From the NCBI RefSeq assembly GCF_009707465.1, contig NZ_CP046120.1:1331501-1395500 (forward strand): DNA of 64,000 nucleotides, written 5' to 3'. Source of the stretch: Novosphingobium sp. Gsoil 351. GTDB taxonomy: Bacteria; Pseudomonadota; Alphaproteobacteria; Sphingomonadales; Sphingomonadaceae. Shown piece after piece: positions 38,672-48,512 of the stretch. Under the pieces are notes generated by a model, which saw only the letters and a list, made by a program, of their open reading frames with translations, ran no database searches and had not been told where the DNA came from. Both the position numbers and the translations under genes were made by a program. The stretch's first letter is position 1. Each line of letters starts with the position of its first letter.

Positions 38672-38959
38672 ATGCGCTTGTTGATGCGCAGCCAGGCCCG
38701 TGCGGCACATGCTCCGACGATCCGCGCAGCGGCCAAACCGATCGCCGGCGAAGAACGCCGCGCGTGGATCGAGGCGCTGTTTGGCGATCATCTGCCCCGC
38801 ACCCGCCCCGAGCGCGAGCGCGCGATCGAGGTGCTGGTGGGTGACGCAGGAGTGTGGCGGATGCTCCACCAGGTCCGCCACTCGATGGCCGAGACCAGCG
38901 CCACGATCGAACGCCTCGCCCGCGCGGCGCTGGAGGATAAGCCGCTGAGGGCAGCGTAA
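38672..38959 (+). CDS. Small protein resembling a TetR C-terminal domain
   Basis: 95-aa protein from ATG 38672, with GGAG 7 nt upstream. The region RTRPERERAIEVLVGDAGVW and following helices resemble the ligand-binding C-terminal half of TetR regulators, but no HTH half is present. It could be a remnant of a TetR gene or an independent helical protein. Confidence 0.45.
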   Translation: MRLLMRSQARAAHAPTIRAAAKPIAGEERRAWIEALFGDHLPRTRPERERAIEVLVGDAGVWRMLHQVRHSMAETSATIERLARAALEDKPLRAA

Positions 38960-38968
38960 GCGAACCCT

Positions 38969-39631
38969 CTAGGCTTTGGGCGCTCCTTGCGGGTGGTTGG
39001 GCACCAACACCAGTTCGCCATCCTCCACCCGCCAGCCCTTCAGCCGCGAGAGGAAGTTCATCCCCAGCACGTTCATCCCCTCCATGCCCGGCACGATCAC
39101 CGCATCGAGATCGCGCGCGACGACGTTGCCGAAGCTGAACTCGCCGATCGTCGCAATGCGCGCCATCAGCGTCCCGCTCGCGGTGCGCAGTTGCACCGGC
39201 ATCCGTCCCGGCGAAGGCTGGATACCGCTCTTCCCGGCAAAGACCTCGGAAACCGCGGTCAGCGTCGCGCCGGTATCGACCAGGAACCGCCGCGGCTCGC
39301 CGTTGACCATCGCCTCGATCCAATAGTGCCCGTCGGGCGAGAGGGGGATGCGGGTCTCGCTACCCACGATGCGCTGCGCGGGCAGGCCGACTTGCGGTAG
39401 CGCCAGGTCGAGTGCAGGGTTTGACAGCCGCGCGACTTGGAGCACGGTCATCCCGACCACCGCGATCAGCGCCAGATTGCCGCCTGCGCGCATGATCCGG
39501 CCGGCCCGCGGGGTCGCGCCGCCGATCAGCGAGCCGGCGAGCGTCACGACCATTGCGATCACCGCCGCGGCAAGCAGCGGCGACTGCATCAGGCCCGAGG
39601 TCCAGCCGGGCAAGGCTCCATCCACGTCCAT
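38969..39631 (-). CDS. Retropepsin-like aspartic protease, membrane-anchored
   Basis: 220-aa protein from ATG 39631. Two hydrophobic segments near the N-terminus (LLAAAVIAMVVTLAGSLIGG and LALIAVVGMTVLQVA) anchor it. The periplasmic domain has the single-copy active-site motif FLVDTGATLTAVS and the flap and core segments DLDAVIVPGM, NVLGMNFLSRL typical of clan AA (TIGR02281-type) bacterial proteases, which act as dimers. Substrate unknown. Divergent from the cysteine peptidase gene. Confidence 0.88.
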   Translation of the reverse strand: MDVDGALPGWTSGLMQSPLLAAAVIAMVVTLAGSLIGGATPRAGRIMRAGGNLALIAVVGMTVLQVARLSNPALDLALPQVGLPAQRIVGSETRIPLSPDGHYWIEAMVNGEPRRFLVDTGATLTAVSEVFAGKSGIQPSPGRMPVQLRTASGTLMARIATIGEFSFGNVVARDLDAVIVPGMEGMNVLGMNFLSRLKGWRVEDGELVLVPNHPQGAPKA

Positions 39632-39769
39632 CTTCGGAAGATCGTGGCGGGCCGCGCCTTTCGCAAGCCTGAAGCCCCAGACGGCAGGCATTCTGGTTAA
39701 GCCTGCGAAGGCTGGCGTTAACCAGGTTGCTCCACCCAGCCTTGAGGGGGGCTGCGGCAGAAGCGCGCC

Positions 39770-40672
39770 ATGCACCGGCGCATTCTTGCCGCGACCATCG
39801 CCACACTGGCCGCCACCGCGCTGCCAGCGGCCGCGCATGCCGCGGTCGCGTTGGGGACGATGCCGCTGGCGCTGGCCGCCGCCGCGTCGTTCGAGCAGGG
39901 CCAATGCGCCGCGCTCGCCCAGCCCGCCGCGGGCGAGGCGCGCGCGGTTCCGGCGGCGCTGAGCAAGTCGGCGGCGATCCTCGGCGGACAGCCCAGTGCG
40001 CTCGAGTTGATGCGCCAGCAGCAGGCCGGGCTGGCGCCATCTGCCGCCGTACCGGCGCTGCCTGGCACTGGCCTGGTCCCGCGCTCGGGCGGGGAGTGCG
40101 CAATGTTCGTGCGCCCGGAAGTCGATTTCGCGACGATGCGACCGGGATTAGGCGTCCGCGTGCCAGGTGCCGACGATTTTCTTGGCAGCCGCCGCCTTGC
40201 GGTGCGCAAAACCGGGTTCGACGCGCAGTGGAACCGCGTGCGTCATGGAAGTTTGGGGGCGGGCTTGGCCGGGGTGAGTGGGGGCCATCCCGGCCAAGCT
40301 GCCATCGCGGCGGTCAACAGCTGGGCCAACGCGAAGATCCGTTACGTCGAAGACCGCCAGCTCTATGGTCAAGCCGACTATTGGGCCGACGCGCGGACCA
40401 CGCTCAAGCGCCGCGCGGGCGATTGCGAGGACATCGCGCTGCTCAAGATGGCGCTGCTCGCGGGGGCCGGGGTGCGCGGCGAGGACATGTACCTGACCAT
40501 CGCCCGCGATCTCGCCCGGGGCGCCGACCACGCCCTGCTGGTGGTCAGGAGCGAGGGCCGTTTCTGGCTGCTCGACAACAACACCGACCGCTTGCTCGAC
40601 GCCAGCGAGGCCAACGATTACCGCCCGATCCTGAGCTACAGCTCAGGCGGAAAGTGGCTGCACGGGTACTGA
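39770..40672 (+). CDS. Bacterial transglutaminase-like cysteine peptidase (BTLCP)
   Basis: 300-aa exported protein with a signal peptide ending PAAAHA near residue 23. The catalytic triad is visible: Cys in RRAGDCEDIALLK, His in GADHALLVV and Asp in FWLLDNNTDRLLD. BTLCP proteins are periplasmic peptidases; characterised relatives (LapG) release surface adhesins under c-di-GMP control. No LapD-like gene is in the window, so that role is only possible. Confidence 0.88.
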   Translation: MHRRILAATIATLAATALPAAAHAAVALGTMPLALAAAASFEQGQCAALAQPAAGEARAVPAALSKSAAILGGQPSALELMRQQQAGLAPSAAVPALPGTGLVPRSGGECAMFVRPEVDFATMRPGLGVRVPGADDFLGSRRLAVRKTGFDAQWNRVRHGSLGAGLAGVSGGHPGQAAIAAVNSWANAKIRYVEDRQLYGQADYWADARTTLKRRAGDCEDIALLKMALLAGAGVRGEDMYLTIARDLARGADHALLVVRSEGRFWLLDNNTDRLLDASEANDYRPILSYSSGGKWLHGY

Positions 40673-40700
40673 TCTTCAGGTGTTGCGCTCCGGCGCGCCC

Positions 40701-40738
40701 ATAAAAAGCGGCCGGGCGAGGATACCTCGCCCGGCCGC
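40701..40738 (-). terminator. Rho-independent terminator of the TonB receptor gene
   Basis: Perfect 14-bp GC-rich stem (40708-40721 with 40725-40738) around a 3-nt loop, followed on the minus strand by five T (40707-40703). It lies 18 bases past the stop codon of the TonB-dependent receptor. Confidence 0.9.
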
Positions 40739-40756
40739 CTTGCGTGACAGGCTAAC

Positions 40757-43372
40757 TCAGAACTTGACGCTGCCCTCAACGTAGACCTGGCGGCCGCGGT
40801 TCTGGTTGAGGATGATGTCGTCGCCGACCGGGACCCCGAAGCCGTTGGCGGGCGCCAGGAACGGACGGTCGCCAGAGGTCTGGGTGACGATCTTGTCGGC
40901 CAGGTTGACCCCGACCAGGGCGATTTTCCACCGATCGTCGCGCTCGCCGAAGGAAATTCGACCGTCGATCGTCGCAAACGACTTCTGGACGTAGTCGGTC
41001 CGCCGCGCATTATTGGTGATGTAGCGCCCCGAATATACCACGTTCGCGCCCAAGCCGAGCGCCATCGTATCGCCCACCGGGACCTTATAATCGAACGCCA
41101 CGTTGCCCGCGAACTTCGGCGCGCGCGAAAGCTTGCGCCCGCTTAGATTCACGTCGTCGGCTGTGCCGAGCACCACGTCTGGGCCGGGCAGAATGAACTT
41201 CTTATATTTGGCATCGAGGTAAGCAAGATTTGCGGAGAAATTCAGCCCCTCGACCGGCGAGCGCCAGCCCAATTCGAGCTCCGCCCCCTTGGTCGTTGCC
41301 TTACCCGCATTGAGGGTGATGAACTGGACCGCGGTGGCATTGAAGATCTGAATCTGCAGGTTCGTAAAGTTGTAGTAGTAGACGGTCCCATTCAGGGTAA
41401 ACGTCCGATCGGCAAGTTGCGACTTGAAGCCAATTTCGCCGCCCTTCGACTTTTCGGACTTGTAGATCAAAGCGCCGAAATTACCGGTCAGGGCAGCCTG
41501 GCTGAGGCTGTTCGAAGGTAGCGCCGAGTTGTCGATGCCACCGGACTTGAAGCCGGTCTTGTAGGAAGCGAAGACGTTGAAGTCCGGGCTGACCTTGTAT
41601 TTGATCGTCGCTTCGGGCGAGACATTGCTATCCTTGAACCGGATCGGCCCCGAGCGGAATCCGCTCTGGAGGAAGACCGGGCTGGGCTTGTAGATTCCCG
41701 AACCCGGGGATGTTTCGACATAGGCCAGTCGGTTGTTCACGTAGGGAACGTAGATCGTGTTCACCTTCTTTTCGTCGGTGTAACGCAACCCTCCGGAAAT
41801 TTCGAGCTGATCGGTCGGCTTGTAGGTCAGGCTGCCGAAGACCGAATAGGCCTTCGTCTTCGTGATATGGATCTTCTTGTAATCGAACGTGTAGCCTGTT
41901 CCGATTGCTTGTCCGCCACCCTGCAGGTTGCGCGTGACGTCAGGTCCGATCAGCGAGATGTTGACCGCTTGCTGCGCGGTATCGAAGGTGAACTTGCGAT
42001 CTTCGTAGAACCCGCCGACCATGAAGTTGAGCGGCCCGTCGAAGTCGCTTTGGATGCGCAACTCCTGGCTGAACTGGCGCAGCTTATTGACCGGATCGCT
42101 GGTTCCGACGCCCAGCGGGACGCCTGGCCCGTTGATCGCTCCTAGCGCGGGGGCAAGCGCTGCAAGCGGAAGCCCGAGCGCGTTGCCCAGCGGCGAGAAC
42201 GCCGGGCCGATGCCGCTGTACGAGTAGTTATCGACGTCCTGCGCGTTAAGATCGACGTACCCGCTGACCGAAGTCACTTTCAGCGCATCGGTGACGTCGT
42301 AGTCCATCCGCAGTCGGCTGAAATAGAGGTCCGTCTTGCCGAACGGCACGCCGTTGAAGCCCGCAGCCTTGGACGGCAGCGGCACCGACGAGGCGAGCGG
42401 CGGGGCAGTATCGGGAGTGAAATACTTGCCGTTGCCGACCTTGCAATCGTAGCCCGCCGGGATCGCCACCACGCCGCTCAACAGATACACTTCGTCGGCG
42501 CGGCCATTCACACCGCAGAAGATATCCGACTGCGCGATCGCGCCGTCGTTCTCGTTGCGGACGTATTGGGCCTTCAGGTTGGCGGTAAAGCGGTCGCTTG
42601 GCTCCCAGTTCAACGTTACGCGACCGACGAAGTCCTTGAGTCGACGAGGATTGTGGACTGCCGGAGTGTTCGCCTGAAGGCGCTGATAGCGGTCGATGTC
42701 GGTATACTGCCCGGCAATGCGGATGCCCAGCGTGTCACTGATCGGCCCGGAGAGATAAGCGCCAAAGACTTTGCCTTTTTCCTCGAACTCGTAGGAAGCC
42801 TTGGCACCGTATTCCCAAGTGCGGGTGGGATCGGCCGACTTGATCGAGAACACGCCGGCCGAGGCGCTCTTGCCGTAGTACAGCGACTGCGGGCCCTTGA
42901 GCACTTCGATCTGGCCGACGTCGTAGAACCCGGCCTGGACCAGTCGCATCGTGCTGACCTGGATGCCGTCGAAATCGAACGCGATCGCCGAATCGAACGA
43001 GGCCGAGATCGCCGACGAGCCGACCCCGCGCAGCGCGATCGTGCCGCCAGAGCCAGAACCGCCAACCTGAACGTTGAGCGTGGGCACCCGGCTGGCGACG
43101 TCTTCGGCCTTGGTCGCGTGGTAGTCGTCGAGGGTTTTGCCGCTGACCACCGCGATCGTCACCGGAACTTCCTGGAGCGTTTCGTTCTGCTTGCGCGCGG
43201 TGACTATAATCTCGCCCTGGGGCACGTCGGCGTCTTCGCTGGCCTGGGGCGCGGTCGCATCCTGCGCGAACGCGGCCTGGGGCAGGATCATGGCCGCGAG
43301 CATCGCCGAGGATGCCAACAGGCCATTGCGAACGATCGGATTCTTGCGGGTATTGCGCGCCGAACTAGCCAT
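40757..43372 (-). CDS. TonB-dependent receptor
   Basis: 871-aa outer-membrane receptor from ATG 43372, preceded by GGGAGGG. The signal peptide ends PQAAFAQD near residue 37. The plug begins GEIIVTARKQNETLQEVPVT, followed by VTLNW-type barrel strands; conserved plug segments are IALRGVG and IEVLKGPQSLYYGKS, and the barrel ends VEGSVKF with the terminal Phe. It imports a substrate across the outer membrane with energy from TonB-ExbBD. Sphingomonads use such receptors for aromatic and steroid-like compounds. A strong terminator follows. A Rieske oxygenase gene lies 123 bases upstream on the same strand, so the two may share a promoter or be regulated together. Confidence 0.95.
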   Translation of the reverse strand: MASSARNTRKNPIVRNGLLASSAMLAAMILPQAAFAQDATAPQASEDADVPQGEIIVTARKQNETLQEVPVTIAVVSGKTLDDYHATKAEDVASRVPTLNVQVGGSGSGGTIALRGVGSSAISASFDSAIAFDFDGIQVSTMRLVQAGFYDVGQIEVLKGPQSLYYGKSASAGVFSIKSADPTRTWEYGAKASYEFEEKGKVFGAYLSGPISDTLGIRIAGQYTDIDRYQRLQANTPAVHNPRRLKDFVGRVTLNWEPSDRFTANLKAQYVRNENDGAIAQSDIFCGVNGRADEVYLLSGVVAIPAGYDCKVGNGKYFTPDTAPPLASSVPLPSKAAGFNGVPFGKTDLYFSRLRMDYDVTDALKVTSVSGYVDLNAQDVDNYSYSGIGPAFSPLGNALGLPLAALAPALGAINGPGVPLGVGTSDPVNKLRQFSQELRIQSDFDGPLNFMVGGFYEDRKFTFDTAQQAVNISLIGPDVTRNLQGGGQAIGTGYTFDYKKIHITKTKAYSVFGSLTYKPTDQLEISGGLRYTDEKKVNTIYVPYVNNRLAYVETSPGSGIYKPSPVFLQSGFRSGPIRFKDSNVSPEATIKYKVSPDFNVFASYKTGFKSGGIDNSALPSNSLSQAALTGNFGALIYKSEKSKGGEIGFKSQLADRTFTLNGTVYYYNFTNLQIQIFNATAVQFITLNAGKATTKGAELELGWRSPVEGLNFSANLAYLDAKYKKFILPGPDVVLGTADDVNLSGRKLSRAPKFAGNVAFDYKVPVGDTMALGLGANVVYSGRYITNNARRTDYVQKSFATIDGRISFGERDDRWKIALVGVNLADKIVTQTSGDRPFLAPANGFGVPVGDDIILNQNRGRQVYVEGSVKF

Positions 43373-43495
43373 AGTGCCCTCCCAAATACGCCGCGCGAAG
43401 CTTGGCGCTTCGCTGTCGGCAAGGCGCCGCTTAGATTGCGGGCGCCGGGGGCACTGTCTATGCAATGCGCGCCGCGGGCACATTTAGCAAAACCG

Positions 43496-44824
43496 CTAGG
43501 GCGATCCCGCGAGCGCGGTTTCCGCTACGGCATGCGCGGTTGCAGCGCGCATCTGAGCGACCCGCGGATCGTTCGGCCAGACCCACTCGGGGCCGATCAC
43601 CGGATCGACGCGCAAGTTGGCCGGGACGTTCTGCGGCCCGATCATCCGGTCGCAACTCTGGTGGAAGGAATAGATGCGGGCTTCCTGGTAGCTGAGCGGC
43701 ACGCTTTGGAAGCCATGGCTTTCCATCGATTTCTGGATCGCCTCGCCGAACTGGGTGTCTTCCAGGATGATCTTGCTCATGACTCGGCCGTTGACGGTGT
43801 CGGCGTCGGGCACGGTCCACAGATCGGGCGCGGGGCCATCTCCCCAGTCGGGCGCCATCGTGATCAGCTCGAGCCGCGTCGTGCCCAGCGAAGTCGGCCA
43901 GAACAGCAGTGGCGGAACGAAGTAGTTCGACAACGGCGAGACCCAGTTGGGAAACAGCGTGTAACTCTGCGTGGCGGTGCGGGCGAGTTCGCCGGCGGTT
44001 TCGATCTGACGCCAGTTGGCCATGCTATCGAGTGCACGGACGTGCTCGCGGTTGGTCTGACGCGGCGCGGGCGCGAGCATCCGGGCGTGGCCGTTGGGGT
44101 AGAAACTGTTGAAGTTGCGCCTGCTGTCGACCAACGGCGCGACCGTTTCGGCATGGATGAAGGGCACATGGTAGACCTCCATGTTGGCCTCCATCGCGAC
44201 CTTCCAGTTGCACTGCAGATCGAACGAATGGCGCGAGGCGAGGCGCAGGCTGTCAAAGCCGAACTCGTCCCACTCGTCCCACAGCGGTCCCATCCACTCG
44301 CGCAAAGTCTGGGCGCCGTCGTCGAAATTGACGAAGATGAGCTTGCCCAGCCTCTCGCAGCGCACCGCTATCAGGCTTCGGCAGGATAGATCGAGATCGG
44401 CGAAGTCGCGGCGCTCGGGCACGCCCACCAGGGTGCCGTCGGTCTTGTAGGTCCAGTGATGATAGCCGCACACCAGCCGCGCGGCTTTGCCGCGATCCTC
44501 GGTAACGACCGGCGCGCCGCGATGGCGGCAGGTGTTGTAGAACGCGCGGACCACGCCGTCGTGGCCGTGGACGATGACGATCGGATCGCCGGCGTTGTGC
44601 CAGCGCATGTAGCAACCCGGTTCGGGCACCTCGTCGAGATGGGCGGCGAAGAGCCAGCTCTTGCGAAAGATATGCTGCTGTTCGAGCGCGAAGTATTCGG
44701 GCGAGGTGTAGCGAGCGGCAGGCATGTCGGGCAATGCGGGAAAGCCGTCGGGCGGCGCAGTGCGCGCACCCTCCCATTCCATCATCGCCTTGAGCCGGGC
44801 GACTTCCTCGACGCTCATCGTCAT
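43496..44824 (-). CDS. Rieske aromatic-ring-hydroxylating oxygenase alpha subunit
   Basis: 442-aa oxygenase component from ATG 44824, with GAGGAG 9 nt upstream; a GTG at 44833 is too close to that site. The Rieske [2Fe-2S] ligands are in NTCRHRGAP and LVCGYHHWTY, and the mononuclear iron ligands in EANMEVYHVPFIH. It uses O2 and electrons to hydroxylate or demethylate a substrate. No beta subunit, ferredoxin or reductase gene is nearby, so redox partners come from elsewhere. Lies between the TonB receptor and a divergent SDR. Confidence 0.93.
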   Translation of the reverse strand: MTMSVEEVARLKAMMEWEGARTAPPDGFPALPDMPAARYTSPEYFALEQQHIFRKSWLFAAHLDEVPEPGCYMRWHNAGDPIVIVHGHDGVVRAFYNTCRHRGAPVVTEDRGKAARLVCGYHHWTYKTDGTLVGVPERRDFADLDLSCRSLIAVRCERLGKLIFVNFDDGAQTLREWMGPLWDEWDEFGFDSLRLASRHSFDLQCNWKVAMEANMEVYHVPFIHAETVAPLVDSRRNFNSFYPNGHARMLAPAPRQTNREHVRALDSMANWRQIETAGELARTATQSYTLFPNWVSPLSNYFVPPLLFWPTSLGTTRLELITMAPDWGDGPAPDLWTVPDADTVNGRVMSKIILEDTQFGEAIQKSMESHGFQSVPLSYQEARIYSFHQSCDRMIGPQNVPANLRVDPVIGPEWVWPNDPRVAQMRAATAHAVAETALAGSP

Positions 44825-44953
44825 CGCGCGCACTCCTCTCCTCCGGGCCTTAGACCGGCGCGGCGCGGTCCATAACTCTCACAAGTGCCTAGCGGCTTTG
44901 ATGGTATGGCTACCGCGGCCACGCCCTTACCATGGCGCCAAGCTTTGGGAGAA

Positions 44954-45718
44954 ATGGCCATGTCGGGACGTGTCGAGGGCAAAGTGGCGCTGGTCACCGG
45001 TGGAGCGATGGGGCTGGGCAAGGCCGATTGCCTGCGCCTGGCCGAAGAGGGCGCCAAGGTCGTCGTCACCGACATCGATCTGGGCAAGGCCCAGGCAGTC
45101 GCCGACGCGATCGGCGGGCACGCTTTCGCCCAGGACGTGCGCGACGAGGCACGTTGGCAGGAGATTATCAGCGAGGTCGAGCGGCTTCACGGCAGGCTCG
45201 ACATACTCGTCAACAATGCCGGCAACGTGATCTTCGAATCGATCGAGGATTGCTCGGCCGACAACTTCCGCCTGCACATGGCTATCCATGTCGAGGGCAC
45301 GTTCTTCGGCTGCAAGTACGCGCTGCCGCTGATGAAGGCTTCTGGCGGCGGTTCGATCATCAACATGGCCTCGACCGCCGCGCTGATGGGATACGGAACG
45401 ATCGTCGCCTACACCGCGGCAAAGGGCGCGATCCGCGCGATGACCAAGTCGATCGCGATGCACTGCCAGGACAACAACTACGGCGTCCGCTGCAACGTGC
45501 TGATGCCCGGCGGGATCGAGACCCCGATGGTCCAGGCGGTATCGGGTCGGCCAGGCAAGGAAGAGCCGGTGCCCGAGGGCGTGCTGCCCGCGATGGCGCT
45601 GGGCGCGCCCCGCGACGTCGCCAACATGATCCTTTATCTCGCGTCCGACGAGGCGCGCTTCCTGACCGGCAACGAGTATCCGATCGACAACGGCCTCAAT
45701 GCCCGCCCCCATCACTGA
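44954..45718 (+). CDS. SDR family NAD(P)-dependent oxidoreductase
   Basis: 254-aa classical SDR; a second ATG at 44960 gives better spacing from GGGAGA and may be the true start. Cofactor loop TGGAMGLGK, adenine-pocket acid VVVTDID (NAD preference), NNAG, catalytic Ser in NMASTAALMG and YTAAK. It oxidises a secondary alcohol or reduces a ketone. It overlaps the MFS gene by 20 bases, so product formation and transport are co-expressed. Confidence 0.93.
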   Translation: MAMSGRVEGKVALVTGGAMGLGKADCLRLAEEGAKVVVTDIDLGKAQAVADAIGGHAFAQDVRDEARWQEIISEVERLHGRLDILVNNAGNVIFESIEDCSADNFRLHMAIHVEGTFFGCKYALPLMKASGGGSIINMASTAALMGYGTIVAYTAAKGAIRAMTKSIAMHCQDNNYGVRCNVLMPGGIETPMVQAVSGRPGKEEPVPEGVLPAMALGAPRDVANMILYLASDEARFLTGNEYPIDNGLNARPHH

Positions 45719-46964
45719 TCCCGAGACGCCTGGCCCATACCGCTGGTATGTGCTTGGCGTCCTGGTCTGCACCGGGATCTTCAGCATCGCCGATCGGCTG
45801 GTGCTGTCGATCCTGCTAGAGGACATCAAGGCGGAGTTCGCGCTGTCCGACACCCAGCTAGGGTTGCTGACGGGACTGGCGTTCTCGCTGTTCTACGTGA
45901 CCTTCGGCTTTCCGTTCGCGCGGCTCGCCGACCGCCGGACGCGCAAGACCATCATCGCCTTCGCGATCACCCTGTGGAGCGCGATGACCGCGTTGTGCGG
46001 GGCGGCGTTGGGGTTTTGGTCGCTGTTCTTCGCCCGGATGGGCGTCGGCGTCGGCGAAGCCGCCAGCGGTCCGGCGGGGCAATCGCTGATCGCCGACTAC
46101 TTCCGCCGCCATGAATTGGGCCGAGCGATGGGAGTACTGTCGCTGGGCTCGACGATCGGGACCGCGACCGGCCTGATCGCGGGCGGACTGCTCGCCCAAG
46201 CGTTCGGCTGGCGGATGGCGTTCGTGCTGCTTGGCGCGCCGGGAATCGTGCTCGGCGCGCTGCTTTATCTCACCGTCCGCGAACCGCCCCGCGGCCGCTA
46301 CGCACCGGGCGGTGCGGCAGAGGCCCGTCAGCGACCGCTGGGCGAGACCATCCGGCGGCTCGCGAAAAACCGGGTCTACCTGGGTGTCATGACCGGGTGG
46401 GCGGTGCAAATCATGATCGGCTACGCCATCGCGATCTGGACCGCGCCGGTCATGATCCGACAGTTCGGCGTGACGCCCGCCGTCGTCGGAACGTTTCTCG
46501 GCCTTGCGTTCATCATCGGCGGCATTCCCGGGCCGATCCTGGGCGGCCTGTTGACCGACCGCCTGGCGCGACGGGACGAACGTTGGCGCGCGTGGTTGCC
46601 GGGGATTGCCGGAGTAGCTTGCATCGTGCCGCTCGCTTTGGCGCTGAACCAGTCTGAATTCTGGCCGTTCCTTGCGCTGTTCGTGGTGTTCTACGCTATC
46701 TTCCTGCTGACCCAGGCACCTATTCTGTCGCTGATACAAACCTCGCTCGATGCCGGCGAACGCGCTTTCGGGGTCGCGCTCGCGTTGTTCTTCAACAACC
46801 TTATCGGCCAAACGGTGGGAGCAGGCACGGTCGGCTGGTTGAGCGACCGGCTCGGCCCGGGATCATTGGGCGCTGCAATCCTGATCGTATGTGCCGTGGG
46901 GGGCGTCTTGGCGCTCGCCATCTTCCTGTGGACGGGCCGTCAGATGCGACTCGGTGCAGGCTAG
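45699..46964 (+). CDS. MFS transporter (spinster-like)
   Basis: 421-aa permease with about twelve membrane segments and the MFS motif between helices 2 and 3 (PFARLADRRTRKTII), plus a related loop after helix 8 (LLTDRLARRDERW). The N-terminal IADRLVLSILLEDI and motif GVGEAASGPAGQSLIADYF match the spinster-type family common in sphingomonad catabolic clusters. Probably imports the substrate across the inner membrane or exports an intermediate. Convergent with and overlapping the next SDR by four bases. Confidence 0.92.
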   Translation: MPAPITDPETPGPYRWYVLGVLVCTGIFSIADRLVLSILLEDIKAEFALSDTQLGLLTGLAFSLFYVTFGFPFARLADRRTRKTIIAFAITLWSAMTALCGAALGFWSLFFARMGVGVGEAASGPAGQSLIADYFRRHELGRAMGVLSLGSTIGTATGLIAGGLLAQAFGWRMAFVLLGAPGIVLGALLYLTVREPPRGRYAPGGAAEARQRPLGETIRRLAKNRVYLGVMTGWAVQIMIGYAIAIWTAPVMIRQFGVTPAVVGTFLGLAFIIGGIPGPILGGLLTDRLARRDERWRAWLPGIAGVACIVPLALALNQSEFWPFLALFVVFYAIFLLTQAPILSLIQTSLDAGERAFGVALALFFNNLIGQTVGAGTVGWLSDRLGPGSLGAAILIVCAVGGVLALAIFLWTGRQMRLGAG

Positions 46965-47728
46965 AGTCCCGGATGGATCGCCAATGCGCCGCCATCGACC
47001 AGCAGGTCGGCCCCGGTCATAAACCGGCATTCGTCCGAAGCGAGGAACGCGATCGCGGCTGCGGTCTCCGTCGGGTCGGCCAAACGGTTCATCGGTGACA
47101 TTCTTGCCGCCACCGCCTTGAAACCCGGCATATCCGCGTCGCCCTTGGCGAGGATCCCGGTGTCGGTCGCGCCGGGAATCACGGTGTTGCAGCGTATCGC
47201 GTAGCCTTGCCGTGCACACCAGGTTGCAATCCCCTTAGACATGTTGAGAACGGCGGCCTTGCTTGCCGAATAGGCGATATCGTTAGGCAGCGGCGTCAGC
47301 GCGGTCGTCGACCCGATGTTGATGATCGAGCCGGTGGCGCCACCGGGATTGGCGATCATCGCGGAAATCGCGGCGCGGCATCCCGCCATCGTGCCAGTGA
47401 GGTTCACCGCAAGGACGCGGTCCCACGCCTCGTCATTGGTCTCGGCGATAGACGATCCACCCACCATCCCGGCGTTGTTGACGAGAATGTCGAGCCGCCC
47501 GTAGCTACTCAGCGCTTGGGCAACGATTGCCGGCCACGCGGCGCGTTCGCCCACATCCTGCTGCGCGAACGAGACGCCGGTTTCTTCGGCAAGCAGCCGC
47601 CCGGCGTCTTTGGCTAGGTCGGTCCCCAGCACCTGCGCCCCGTCAGCGCGCAACCGCCGGACGGTCGCCGCGCCGATGCCCGATGCGCAACCGGTGACGA
47701 TCGCGACCTTGCCCGAAAGATCGGGCAC
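46961..47728 (-). CDS. SDR family NAD(P)-dependent oxidoreductase
   Basis: 255-aa classical SDR with TGCASGIGAATV, acidic GTDLAKD after strand 2, NNAGMVGG, catalytic serine in NIGSTTALTP and YSASK. The C-terminal MTGADLLVDGG tail is typical. The start at 47728 adjoins the GST stop at 47729, so the pair is co-transcribed with GST first. Confidence 0.93.
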   Translation of the reverse strand: MPDLSGKVAIVTGCASGIGAATVRRLRADGAQVLGTDLAKDAGRLLAEETGVSFAQQDVGERAAWPAIVAQALSSYGRLDILVNNAGMVGGSSIAETNDEAWDRVLAVNLTGTMAGCRAAISAMIANPGGATGSIINIGSTTALTPLPNDIAYSASKAAVLNMSKGIATWCARQGYAIRCNTVIPGATDTGILAKGDADMPGFKAVAARMSPMNRLADPTETAAAIAFLASDECRFMTGADLLVDGGALAIHPGL

Positions 47729-48361
47729 CTATTCGCTGTCCTGCCAAACTTTCGCAGAGGGGCGCTGATTGGTTTGCTCGACCAGCCTGGCGAGATTGGC
47801 CGTCCCTTCCGGCAGCGTCCATCCGACGGTGAAGCCGAAGTTGATGAAGCAAAACACGATCAGGTCGGCGAGGGTGAAGCGCCCGAGCGCGAGATGATGG
47901 CGATCACCGAGCCGGCCGTCGAGCCAAACGAAGTTGGCGTTGGCCATCGCGGTCAGCTCTTCCGCAGCGGCCGGGCTCACGACTCGCATCCGCGGTTCGA
48001 ACATCGGCCGCCCCCCGCCACCACGGAAGCCCATCGTCATCGGCACCACGACGTCCTGGTCGAACCAGCGGACCCAGCGGCGCACCTCCGCGCGCTCCAA
48101 CGCGGTGCGGCCGATGAGATTGGGTTCGGGATGCACTTCCTCAAGATATTCGCAAATGGGCCAGGACTCGGTCAGGAAAGTGCCATCTTCCAGTTCAAGC
48201 ACCGGTAGTGTCTGGAGCGGGTTCTTCGCCGTCAAGGCCGCTGACTTGCGATTCTCGCCGCCGATGATGTCGTAGTGGATGCGCTCCGCCTCGATCCCCT
48301 TCTCGATAAGGAACATCCGTACGAGGCGCGGATTGGGGCCGAGGCTTGAATGGAGTTTCAT
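47729..48361 (-). CDS. Glutathione S-transferase family protein
   Basis: 210-aa protein from ATG 48361 with GGGAGAG upstream. The thioredoxin-fold N-terminal domain has SSLGPNPRLVRMFLIEKG, NPLQTLPVLELEDG (cis-Pro) and the glutathione-contacting ESWPICEYLEE. The C-terminal helical domain includes FTLADLIVFCFINFGF. In sphingomonad aromatic clusters such enzymes cleave ether bonds or isomerise ring-fission products; the reaction here is unknown. First gene of a GST-SDR operon, divergent from the next SDR. Confidence 0.9.
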   Translation of the reverse strand: MKLHSSLGPNPRLVRMFLIEKGIEAERIHYDIIGGENRKSAALTAKNPLQTLPVLELEDGTFLTESWPICEYLEEVHPEPNLIGRTALERAEVRRWVRWFDQDVVVPMTMGFRGGGGRPMFEPRMRVVSPAAAEELTAMANANFVWLDGRLGDRHHLALGRFTLADLIVFCFINFGFTVGWTLPEGTANLARLVEQTNQRPSAKVWQDSE

Positions 48362-48512
48362 CGCGTACTCTCCCGTTCGGACGATACTGCCGCTATGGTC
48401 GTCACCTGCCATAACGCACAGGCCCGCGCGGCTCTTACTTTTGCTGATTAACCCGCACCATCCATTCCTCTAGGCAACCTCATATTGCACAAAATATGCG
48501 GAGGAGCGGGCG

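Noticed and set aside
42566..44389. 607-codon frame opposite the TonB receptor and Rieske oxygenase
   Set aside because: Overlaps two well-supported genes and has no recognisable domain.
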